Assembly: GCA_027322375.1 (NCBI GenBank)
Contig: DAHVRS010000196.1
Span: 1 to 7,142 of the forward strand
Direction: 5' to 3'
DNA length: 7,142 nt
Source of the DNA: Brachybacterium sp.
Lineage (GTDB): Bacteria; Actinomycetota; Actinomycetes; Actinomycetales; Dermabacteraceae
Made by a program: the position numbers and the translations under genes. The notes beneath the pieces are model-generated. The model did not search any database and had not been told where the DNA came from. It saw only the letters and a program-made list of their open reading frames with translations. Below, in pieces: positions 1 through 5,615 of this stretch. Every line of letters starts with the position of its first letter. The stretch's first letter is position 1.

Positions 1-308
1 TGGTCCGGGCCGGCTTGCCCGAGCCGCTCGCGAACGCCGCGGCCGCTGGAACACTCCCGGAGGGCACATCGATCGACCTCGGCGAACCCGATCTGAGCTG
101 GCCGGAGTGGCGCGTTGCGCTCGAGCACGAAGGGCCGTCGCACCTCGAGGCGGAGCAGATCGAGCGGGACATCGCGCGAGGTGAGAGACGCGCTGAGGCA
201 GGCTGGATCGAGTTGCGGACAACAGCGAAGGACGTGCGCGCCGGGTGCGCACCAGCCATCCGCAAGGTGCGTCGTGCCCTGGAGCGACAGGGCTGGCGTC
301 CAGAATGA
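1..308 (+). CDS. DUF559 / Vsr-like PD-(D/E)XK endonuclease-domain protein, C-terminal part (5' end outside window)
   Basis: The reading frame is open from the left edge and stops at TGA 306-308, so only about the last 101 residues are visible. A TTG at position 15 could be read as a start, but the homology-like sequence runs through it. The visible part has the pattern of DUF559 domains in actinobacteria: EPDLSWPEWRVALEHEG, then an H a few residues on, then a charged helix (ERDIARGERRAEAGW), a short beta strand, and a C-terminal ALERQGW helix. The Asp of PDL and the Glu residues of the following strand fit the PD-(D/E)XK nuclease fold related to Vsr repair endonucleases. In actinobacteria such domains often end proteins whose N-terminus is an AbiEi-like winged helix, but that part is not visible here. 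Substrate and biological role are unknown. The family call is from memory of the motif, with no search. Confidence 0.72.
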   Translation, partial: VRAGLPEPLANAAAAGTLPEGTSIDLGEPDLSWPEWRVALEHEGPSHLEAEQIERDIARGERRAEAGWIELRTTAKDVRAGCAPAIRKVRRALERQGWRPE

Positions 309-336
309 CGTGGCCCCGTGCACGTTTGGCGCCCCT

Positions 337-360
337 CTCGTGCACGTCGCAGGGCACGAG
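337..360. terminator. Short hairpin downstream of the DUF559 gene
   Basis: CTCGTGC (337-343) and GCACGAG (354-360) are exact reverse complements around a 10-base spacer, 28 bases past the DUF559 stop. No T-run follows, so this would be at best a U-less terminator of the kind proposed in high-GC actinobacteria. The octamer CGTGCACG, itself a palindrome, occurs twice here (317-324 and 339-346). Alternative pairings are therefore possible and the call is weak. Confidence 0.25.
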
Positions 361-374
361 GAGACCAGAGCCGG

Positions 375-435
375 ATCGAGTCCTGCATCTGGACCGCTTC
401 GATGGCGTTGAAGCGGTCCAGATGCAGAACTCGAT
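375..435. repeat. Long inverted repeat, 26-bp arms, 9-base loop
   Basis: The arm at 375-400 and the arm at 410-435 are reverse complements at 25 of 26 positions; the innermost 18 bp are exact (CTGCATCTGGACCGCTTC and its complement). The only mismatch is C382 opposite A428, which becomes a G-U pair in an RNA read from the minus strand. The loop is 401-409. The element lies between the converging DUF559 and UGPase genes, 66 bases past the DUF559 stop and about 116 bases past the UGPase stop, so it could end transcription from both sides. No T-run is seen on either side. The arms are much longer than a usual terminator, so a palindromic dispersed element or a protein-binding hairpin is also possible. 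Confidence 0.8.
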
Positions 436-450
436 GCCCGCAGCGGCGGA

Positions 451-514
451 TGGGCGGCGTGCCAGGCGGGCGCGGTGCCCGGTGGGCGGGGCGCCAGGAG
501 GGCGCGGTGCTCGG
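451..514. repeat. Two imperfect 32-bp tandem repeats
   Basis: Bases 451-482 and 483-514 match at 28 of 32 positions. The shared core is GCCAGG, one variable base, then GGGCGCGGTGC. A third copy is not recognisable, because after 514 the sequence becomes a G-rich and then C-rich tract. No open frame with coding character covers it. It lies in the convergent intergenic gap just after the UGPase 3' end and may have arisen by slippage in GC-rich DNA. Confidence 0.65.
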
Positions 515-521
515 CGGGGAC

Positions 522-543
522 GGGCGGGGTCCCCCCCCCGCCC
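522..543 (-). terminator. GC-only hairpin with C9/G9 tract downstream of the UGPase gene
   Basis: GGGCGGGG (522-529) and CCCCGCCC (536-543) are exact complements, giving an 8-bp all-GC stem with a 6-base loop. It begins 8 bases past the UGPase stop codon on that gene's transcript. The stem includes part of a run of nine C (531-539). There is no U-run, so intrinsic termination is uncertain. The minus-strand G9 tract could also slip or take other folds. Confidence 0.4.
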
Positions 544-551
544 CGCGAGGC

Positions 552-1940
552 TCAGGCGCCGGAGACGGTGCCGACGCGCGCGCCCTCGGGCACCTCGCCG
601 CCCTCTTCGCCGAGCACGGCGTCACCGACCACGGTGACGTCGGCGCCGAAGGTCCAGTCGCCCTGCACCTCGAGGGAGCGGGCCTCGGCGAGCGAGGGCA
701 CGCCCTGCGCGAAGCGCGCCTCGAAGTCGTCGATGAGCTTGAACGAGTTCGCATCCAGCGACACGTCCGGGATCGACTCGGCCTTCTGCACAAGGGCGCG
801 GCGCTCGTCGAGCTCGTAGAGGTCGGAGCGGATCAGCAGCAGGTCGCTCGTCGCCTTCACGGGCAGGAAGCGGTCCCGTCCCACGACGATCGCGGTCGCG
901 CCCTCGAACACCTCGATCGCGGCGCCCATCGCGGTCTCGATCTGGTAGACGGGCGTGGAGGTCTTGTCCGCGGGGTCGACGGTCTTCTCGTTGCGGATGA
1001 GCGGCAGGCCCATGACGCCGTCGCGCTCCTTGAGGATCGCGTCGAGCTGCTCGAGGTCCCACCACAGGTTGTTGGTGTGGAAGAACGGGTGGCGGTGCTC
1101 GTCGGTGAAGTAGTCCATCTCCTCCGCGGGGGTCTGCGCGGTGTCGCGCAGGATGAGCTGGCCGTCGGACTTCCGCACCGCGAGGTGGCCGCCCTTGCGG
1201 TCCGCGGAGGTACGGCGGCAGAGCTCTGCCGCATACGGCGCGCCGGTGGAGGCGAACCAGGCGGCGAGCACGGGGCTGGGGACGGCGCCGAGGTTGTCGG
1301 AGTTCGAGACGGAGGCGTACTTGAATCCGGCGTCGAGGAGCTGCTGGAGCAGACCCGAGGTCTGCAGGGCGGTGTAGATGTCGCCGTGGCCGGGCGGGCA
1401 CCATTCGAGGTCCGGCTCCGCCTCCCAGGTGACGGGGGTGAGGTCGTCGGCGCGGAGCTTCGGCTCCTTGTTCTGCAGGAAGTCCAGCGGTAGGTCGCCC
1501 ACGGGCAGGTCGGGGTACTTCGCGAGCACCTCGAGGGTGTCCTCGCGGGTGCGGAAGGAGTTCATGAAGATCAGCGGCAGGCGGGAGCCGGTGCCGCGGC
1601 GCGCGGCGAGGACCTGCTCGACGATGAGGTCCAGGAAGCTCTTCCCGTCCCGCACCGGGAGGAGAGACTTCGCCCGGTCCAGCCCCATGGAGGTGCCGAG
1701 GCCGCCGTTGAGGTTGATGATCGCGAGCTTGTCGAAGACCTGCTTCGCCTCGGCGACGTCGATCTTCACGTCCTCGAGGTGGGTGGGATCCAGGTACGGC
1801 GCGATCGTGTCCTCGGGGATCGTGCCGGTCACCCCCTCCTCCAGCTGCCGGTAGTAGTGGGAGAAGACGTCGATCGCGGTCTGCGCGACCCCTGCGTCCT
1901 TCATCTTCTGCTGCGCTGCGGCGAGTCCTTCGTTGCTCAT
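552..1940 (-). CDS. UTP-glucose-1-phosphate uridylyltransferase (UDPGP family, eukaryote-like type)
   Basis: This 462-residue protein should make UDP-glucose and pyrophosphate from UTP and glucose 1-phosphate in the cytosol, feeding cell-envelope glycans, trehalose/glycogen and galactose metabolism. Family marks of the UDPGP (PF01704) group, which is not homologous in detail to the short bacterial GalU, are clear: the nucleotide-binding loop LNGGLGTSMG near residues 77-86 followed by the K-S of RAKSLLPV; MNSFRT at 126-131; NKEPK at 157-161; PPGHGD at 182-187; NSDNLGA at 213-219; HTNNLWW at 288-294; and FLPVKATSDLLL at 358-369. The C-terminal 40-50 residues look like the start of a left-handed beta-helix (GDWTFGADVTVVGDAVLG). 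Length is close to the family norm. ATG at 1940 was chosen because family similarity begins there and a -10 box lies 6 bases upstream; the open frame runs further upstream but without family-like sequence. No Shine-Dalgarno is present. The gene is divergent from the DUF899 remnant. Confidence 0.95.
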   Translation of the reverse strand: MSNEGLAAAQQKMKDAGVAQTAIDVFSHYYRQLEEGVTGTIPEDTIAPYLDPTHLEDVKIDVAEAKQVFDKLAIINLNGGLGTSMGLDRAKSLLPVRDGKSFLDLIVEQVLAARRGTGSRLPLIFMNSFRTREDTLEVLAKYPDLPVGDLPLDFLQNKEPKLRADDLTPVTWEAEPDLEWCPPGHGDIYTALQTSGLLQQLLDAGFKYASVSNSDNLGAVPSPVLAAWFASTGAPYAAELCRRTSADRKGGHLAVRKSDGQLILRDTAQTPAEEMDYFTDEHRHPFFHTNNLWWDLEQLDAILKERDGVMGLPLIRNEKTVDPADKTSTPVYQIETAMGAAIEVFEGATAIVVGRDRFLPVKATSDLLLIRSDLYELDERRALVQKAESIPDVSLDANSFKLIDDFEARFAQGVPSLAEARSLEVQGDWTFGADVTVVGDAVLGEEGGEVPEGARVGTVSGA

Positions 1941-1952
1941 GGTCACAGCGTA
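1941..1952 (-). promoter_or_regulatory. Predicted -10 box for a leaderless UGPase mRNA
   Basis: On the minus strand, TACGCT (1952 down to 1947) is followed by six bases (GTGACC) and then the ATG at 1940. This spacing puts the transcription start on or next to the A of the ATG, and there is no Shine-Dalgarno. No convincing -35 hexamer was found at 16-19 bases upstream, which is common for actinobacterial promoters. Confidence 0.55.
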
Positions 1953-2092
1953 TCGAGTCCGCGGCCCGGTCCCGGCTCCCCCGCCCGTCCCGCCTTGCGC
2001 CGCACCGAGTGTTCGCTCGCTCTTCCCTGGGCTGTGGCGCAGTGCTTGACTGTGCGCGAGCCGTCGGGCGCCGAGGCCCGGCCGCACCGCCC

Positions 2093-2098
2093 AGGAGG
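2093..2098 (+). promoter_or_regulatory. Strong ribosome binding site of the DUF899 remnant
   Basis: AGGAGG lies four bases before ATG 2103. It fixes the original start of the broken DUF899 gene and shows that its 5' end is still intact. It is the only strong Shine-Dalgarno I found at a gene start in this window. Confidence 0.7.
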
Positions 2099-2102
2099 CG
2101 CC

Positions 2103-2665
2103 ATGTCCCACGACGATCGCACGCCCGATCCCGTCCGCTTCCCTCCCCGCCCTGCCGGAGAGGGACTGCCCGAGGTGGTGGATCTGGAGGCCTGGGAGGC
2201 ATTGCGACCGTGGTCGGCAAGGACGGCCCGGTCCCCTTCCTCAGCCTCTTCGAGGGACGCGTTGAGCTGCTCGTCTACCAGCACATGTGGTGGGACGGCG
2301 CCCCGCATCAGGGGCAGTGCGAGGGCCGGGCGCTGACGGCCTGGCATCTGCAGGACGCGACCTCTCTGCGCACCGCCGGGGTGTCCTTCGCGGTGCTCAC
2401 CACGGGTGAGAAGGAGGAGGCCGAGCCGTTCCTCGCCTTCATGGGCTGCACCGAGCCGCGGCACTCGGAGCGGCGCACTCCGCACCCGATCGGCGGGGAC
2501 ATGGGGCACCCGCAGTGCTATGTGCGCGAGGGCGAGCGCGTGTTCCTCACCTACAACCTCACCGGGGGGCACGGAGATCGGCACTCCCGTGTTCGGTCTG
2601 CTGGACCTCACCGCCTTCGGCCGGCGCGAGGCCTGGCAGGAGATGCCGCCCGGCCGCGTCGCTGA
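2103..2665 (+). pseudogene. DUF899 family protein (thioredoxin-like, predicted dithiol-disulfide oxidoreductase), disrupted
   Basis: No single frame encodes the protein; three pieces do. Piece 1 (from ATG 2103) ends in VVDLEAWEAL, the usual start of DUF899 domains. Piece 2, in the frame of position 2195, holds VVGKDGPVPFLSLFEGR, YQHMWWDGAP, TAWHL, GVSFAVLTTG and GERVFLTYNLTG. Piece 3, back in the frame of piece 1, gives TEIGTPVFGLLDLTAFGRREAWQEMP. Between pieces 1 and 2 about 30 residues normally present (the charged helix with REKAHTREGD-like sequence) are missing, so an out-of-frame deletion near 2190-2215 is likely. Pieces 2 and 3 are joined if the G6 run at 2564-2569 is read as G5, a +1 insertion. 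The expected CEGC motif reads CEGR, so the redox cysteine pair is broken. The C-terminal tail of the family is also absent: similarity ends about 2660, next to the stop of the DUF817 gene on the other strand. DUF899 function is only predicted (COG4312). The stated end is approximate. Confidence 0.82.
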
Positions 2666-2675
2666 GCGGGATTCA

Positions 2676-3554
2676 CTAAGCAGGCTCAGGCGCTCGCGGC
2701 CGGTGCACAACGGTCACGAGCACCACGGAGACCATCATCAGCAGCAGCCAGGAGACGAACTTCATCAGCGGCACGAGCTCCCAGCCGCCCTGCTGGTGCG
2801 GGTAGATCCACGCCCCGGCGGCGGTGCCCAGGTTCTCCGCGATCCACAGCAGCAGCGCGACGCCGAGGAAAGCGGCGAGCACGGGCATCCGCCGCCAGGG
2901 CGCCAGGCGTTGCGTGCGGAAGGTCATCACGCACCGCCCGTACAGCAGCAGCATCACCGCGAGCAGCACCCAGCGCGCGTCGGGCAGGTAGTGGTGGGTG
3001 AAGAAGTTCGCGTAGATCGCGGCGGCGAGCAGCACGGTGGCCCTCAGGGGCGGGTAGCGGGTGAAGCGCAGGTCGAACAGCCGCATCACGCGCACCATGT
3101 ACGAGCCGACGGCCGCGTACATGAACCCGGTGTAAAGCGGCACCGCCCCGATCCGCAGGATCCCGTCCGTCTCGTACGCCCAGGAGCCCACCGCCGTCTT
3201 GAACACCTCCATACCGGTGCCGACCACGTGGAAGAGCGCGATCACGCCCATCTCCCGCAGGCTCTCCAGGCGCAGCGCGAGCATCGCGATCTGCACGCCG
3301 ATCGCGGCGAGGACGAGCGCGTCGGCCCGGACCAGCGTTGCACTCTCCGGATACAGCAGCCGCGCCGTGACGAGCAGGGCGAGCATCACCGCCCCGAACA
3401 CGCAGGCCCAGGCCTGCTTCACGCCGAAGACCAGCAGCTCGACGAGCCGGGCCCGCCATGTGCCGCCCTCCGCCATGAGAGCTGCGGTGCGACGCTGCGC
3501 CCACCGGTCGATCCGCTCCTCGAGCGGGGTGAAGGGCTGTCGCTGCAGGCTCAT
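2676..3554 (-). CDS. DUF817 family integral membrane protein (YoaT-like)
   Basis: This 292-residue protein has a short charged cytoplasmic-looking N-terminus (to about residue 45) and then about seven or eight hydrophobic segments, roughly 48-66, 78-96, 102-114, 136-155, 171-189, 195-208, 224-239 and 262-283. It closely follows the DUF817 family pattern: [16 protein letters not shown] near 39-54, [15 protein letters not shown] near 106-120, [24 protein letters not shown] near 134-152, [19 protein letters not shown] near 181-192, WIAENLGT near 237-244 with GAWIYPHQ, and the final KFVSWLLLM. Function is unknown; the conserved His, Glu and Lys residues inside or beside membrane segments hint at transport or an enzyme, but this is inference. 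ATG 3554 is the most upstream start in frame and no clear Shine-Dalgarno precedes it. The gene is divergent from metG and its stop is convergent with the broken DUF899 gene. Confidence 0.9.
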   Translation of the reverse strand: MSLQRQPFTPLEERIDRWAQRRTAALMAEGGTWRARLVELLVFGVKQAWACVFGAVMLALLVTARLLYPESATLVRADALVLAAIGVQIAMLALRLESLREMGVIALFHVVGTGMEVFKTAVGSWAYETDGILRIGAVPLYTGFMYAAVGSYMVRVMRLFDLRFTRYPPLRATVLLAAAIYANFFTHHYLPDARWVLLAVMLLLYGRCVMTFRTQRLAPWRRMPVLAAFLGVALLLWIAENLGTAAGAWIYPHQQGGWELVPLMKFVSWLLLMMVSVVLVTVVHRPRAPEPA

Positions 3555-3689
3555 GCCTCAAGTCTCGACAGCCGGTGCGCAGGTTCCCGCAAGAAGTCGG
3601 GAGGATTCCGGGGAGGCTCCGGGAAGCTTCTGGGCAGACGGCCGACCGGGCTCACTCTCCGAGCGGGCCGAGCGCGCTCCCATCTCCCC

Positions 3690-3695
3690 TAGAAT
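3690..3695 (+). promoter_or_regulatory. Predicted -10 box for metG (leaderless or near-leaderless)
   Basis: TAGAAT, close to the TATAAT consensus, ends eight bases before the metG ATG at 3704. Transcription would start at or just before the start codon. There is no Shine-Dalgarno between the box and the ATG. No good -35 element was seen. Confidence 0.6.
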
Positions 3696-3703
3696 CGTGT
3701 GCC

Positions 3704-5533
3704 ATGAGCACAGTCCTGTCCGCGGTCGCCTGGCCGTACGCCAACGGTCCCCGCCACATCGGCCACGTCGCCGGCTTCGGCGTCCCCTCCGACGTCTTCT
3801 CCCGTTACATGCGAATGGCCGGCCACGACGTGCTCATGGTCTCCGGCACCGACGAGCACGGCACCCCGATCCTCGTCGAGGCGGACAAGGAGGGCATCTC
3901 CGCCCACGAGCTCGCCGACCGCAACAACCGCCTCATCGTCGAGGACCTGGTCGCGCTCGGGCTGTCCTACGACCTGTTCACGCGCACCACGACCCGCAAC
4001 CACTACCAGGTGGTGCAGGACATGTTCGTGACCGTGCGGGACAACGGCTACATGATCGAGCAGACCACCTCCGGCGCGATCTCCCCCTCCACGGGCCGCA
4101 CCCTGCCGGACCGCTACATCGAGGGCACCTGCCCGATCTGCGGTGCGGGCGGTGCCCGCGGCGACCAGTGCGACAACTGCGGCAACCAGCTGGACCCGAC
4201 GGACCTGATCGACCCGGTCTCGCGGATCAACGGCGAGACCCCGGAGTTCATCGAGACCTCGCACTGGTTCCTGGACCTGCCGGCGCTCGCGGCGGAGCTC
4301 GGGCGCTGGCTCGATGAGCGGGAGGCGACGGGGCTGTGGCGCCCGAACGTGATCCGCTTCAGCCAGAACATCCTCGAGGACATCAAGCCTCGTGCGATGA
4401 CCCGCGACATCGACTGGGGCATCCCCGTGCCGGGCTGGGAGGACCAGCCGAACAAGCGCCTGTACGTGTGGTTCGACGCGGTGATCGGCTATCTCTCCGC
4501 CTCGATCGAGTGGGCGCGCCGCTCCGGTGACCCGGAGGCATGGCGGAAGTGGTGGAACGATCCCGAGACGCTGTCCTACTACTTCATGGGCAAGGACAAC
4601 ATCGTCTTCCACTCACAGATCTGGCCGGCGGAGATGATCGCCCAGAACGGCAAGGGCGACAAGGGCGGCGAGCCCGGCCGCTTCGGCGAGCTGACCCTGC
4701 CCACCGAGGTGGTCTCCTCCGAGTTCCTCACGATGGAGGGCAAGAAGTTCTCCTCCTCCAAGGGCATCGTCATCTACGTCCGCGATGTGCTGGAGCGCTA
4801 CCAGCCCGATGCGCTGCGCTACTTCATCTCCGCGGCCGGTCCGGAGAACCACGATGCGGACTTCACCTGGGTCGACTTCGTCTCGCGCACGAACAACGAG
4901 CTGGTCGCCGGCTGGGGCAACCTCGTCAACCGCACCGCCGCGATGATCGCGAAGAACGTGGGCGAGATCCCGGCGGCGGGCGAGTTCGAGGATGTGGACA
5001 CCGCCCTGCTGGACCAGATCCGCGAGGGCTTCACGACCGTCGGCAAGCTCATCGAGGCGCACCGTCAGCGCGCCGCGATCGCTGAGATCATGCGTCTGGT
5101 GGGCGAGGCGAACGCCTACGTCTCCCGCACCGAGCCGTTCAAGCTGAAGGCCGAGGAGCAGCGTCCGCGCCTGCTCACGATCCTGCACGTGCTCGCGCAG
5201 GCCGTCACGGACCTCAACACCATGCTCGCCCCCTTCCTGCCCCATTCGGCCAACGCCGTGGAGAAGGCGCTGGGCGGGGACCGGAAGATCGCGCCGATGC
5301 CTCGGATCGACGAGGTCGAGGATCTCGACGGCGGCCCCGGCTACCCGATCATCACCGGCGACTACACGCAGGTCCCGGCCTGGGAGCACCGCCCGGTCAC
5401 CGTGGGGCAGACGGTCGTCAAGCCCACCCCGATCTTCGTCAAGCTCGACCCCGTGATCGCCGAGCAGGAGATCCAGCGACTCGAGGCCAAGGCCGAGGCG
5501 GAGGCAGCAGCAGAGGCGGCCGACGGGGCCTGA
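3704..5533 (+). CDS. metG: Methionyl-tRNA synthetase (MetRS)
   Basis: This 609-residue cytosolic enzyme activates methionine with ATP and loads it on both initiator and elongator tRNA-Met. It is a class I synthetase: HIGH is exact at 18-21 in PRHIGHVAG, and the second signature is KFSSSKG at 348-354 (a KMSKS variant). The connective domain carries one zinc knuckle with CxxC at 143-146 and CxxC at 156-159. WFDAVIGY at 256-263 and the [11 protein letters not shown] segment at 235-245 belong to the methionine pocket region. An anticodon-binding helical domain follows (about 390-530, with [19 protein letters not shown]). The tail is a short KLDP... segment ending in an Ala/Glu-rich helix; there is no C-terminal EMAPII/Trbp111 tRNA-binding domain. 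ATG 3704 was chosen over upstream in-frame codons because family similarity begins at once and a -10 box sits eight bases before it. The gene stands alone, 82 bases before fic. Confidence 0.97.
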   Translation: MSTVLSAVAWPYANGPRHIGHVAGFGVPSDVFSRYMRMAGHDVLMVSGTDEHGTPILVEADKEGISAHELADRNNRLIVEDLVALGLSYDLFTRTTTRNHYQVVQDMFVTVRDNGYMIEQTTSGAISPSTGRTLPDRYIEGTCPICGAGGARGDQCDNCGNQLDPTDLIDPVSRINGETPEFIETSHWFLDLPALAAELGRWLDEREATGLWRPNVIRFSQNILEDIKPRAMTRDIDWGIPVPGWEDQPNKRLYVWFDAVIGYLSASIEWARRSGDPEAWRKWWNDPETLSYYFMGKDNIVFHSQIWPAEMIAQNGKGDKGGEPGRFGELTLPTEVVSSEFLTMEGKKFSSSKGIVIYVRDVLERYQPDALRYFISAAGPENHDADFTWVDFVSRTNNELVAGWGNLVNRTAAMIAKNVGEIPAAGEFEDVDTALLDQIREGFTTVGKLIEAHRQRAAIAEIMRLVGEANAYVSRTEPFKLKAEEQRPRLLTILHVLAQAVTDLNTMLAPFLPHSANAVEKALGGDRKIAPMPRIDEVEDLDGGPGYPIITGDYTQVPAWEHRPVTVGQTVVKPTPIFVKLDPVIAEQEIQRLEAKAEAEAAAEAADGA

Positions 5534-5573
5534 GACCCGCTCGAGTCGCCAAGAACTGTGACTCCAGCACGTC

Positions 5574-5607
5574 TGTAGTAACACTTTCTTACGAAAGTGT
5601 TACTACA
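5574..5607. promoter_or_regulatory. Perfect palindrome, probable operator of the fic gene
   Basis: The arms 5574-5588 and 5593-5607 are exact reverse complements over 15 bp (TGTAGTAACACTTTC and its complement) around the four bases TTAC. The element is strikingly AT-rich for this genome. Its right arm overlaps the predicted -10 box of fic (TACACT, 5604-5609), so a dimeric repressor bound here would block transcription. The C-terminal winged helix of the Fic protein itself is the natural candidate. An RNA hairpin ending metG transcription is possible but no U-run follows. Confidence 0.75.
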
Positions 5608-5609
5608 CT
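5604..5609 (+). promoter_or_regulatory. fic: Predicted -10 box for a leaderless fic mRNA
   Basis: TACACT is followed by six bases (GGGGTC) and then the GTG at 5616, which puts the transcription start at the start codon. No Shine-Dalgarno is present. A -35 element would fall in the left arm of the palindrome, where only a poor match is seen. Confidence 0.55.
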
Positions 5610-5615
5610 GGGGTC

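Noticed and set aside
348..354. KFSSSKG in MetRS as an unusual active-site variant
   Set aside because: Actinobacterial and archaeal-like MetRS enzymes commonly use KFSSS in place of KMSKS, so it is ordinary. (The coordinates given are residue numbers in MetRS; bases are about 4745-4765.)
451..514. Tandem repeats as a CRISPR array
   Set aside because: There are only two adjacent copies with no spacers between them, and no cas-like gene is visible.
318..1493. Long plus-strand open frame (391 codons) across the UGPase gene
   Set aside because: It is antisense to a clear UGPase gene; its His/Arg/Gly-rich composition is typical of a shadow frame in high-GC DNA.
2046..2051. TTGACT as a -35 box for the DUF899 gene
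   Set aside because: No TAnnnT-like hexamer lies 16-19 bases downstream; the match is probably chance.
1941..2111. 57-residue N-terminal extension of UGPase from an upstream ATG at 2111
   Set aside because: The extension is Arg/Gly/Ala-rich with no family similarity, overlaps the DUF899 start, and ignores the -10 box six bases before ATG 1940.
2406..3692. 428-codon plus-strand open frame
   Set aside because: Only its first part (about 2565-2663) is real, as the last piece of the broken DUF899 gene. The rest is a low-complexity shadow of the DUF817 gene, rich in His, Gln and Arg.
3575..3703. 43-residue N-terminal extension of MetRS
   Set aside because: MetRS family sequence starts right at ATG 3704, with HIGH at residue 18 as usual, and a -10 box lies inside the extension.
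5574..5607. Palindrome read as an intrinsic terminator of metG
   Set aside because: No T-run follows and the right arm overlaps the fic -10 box, so an operator explains it better. A secondary terminator role is not excluded.
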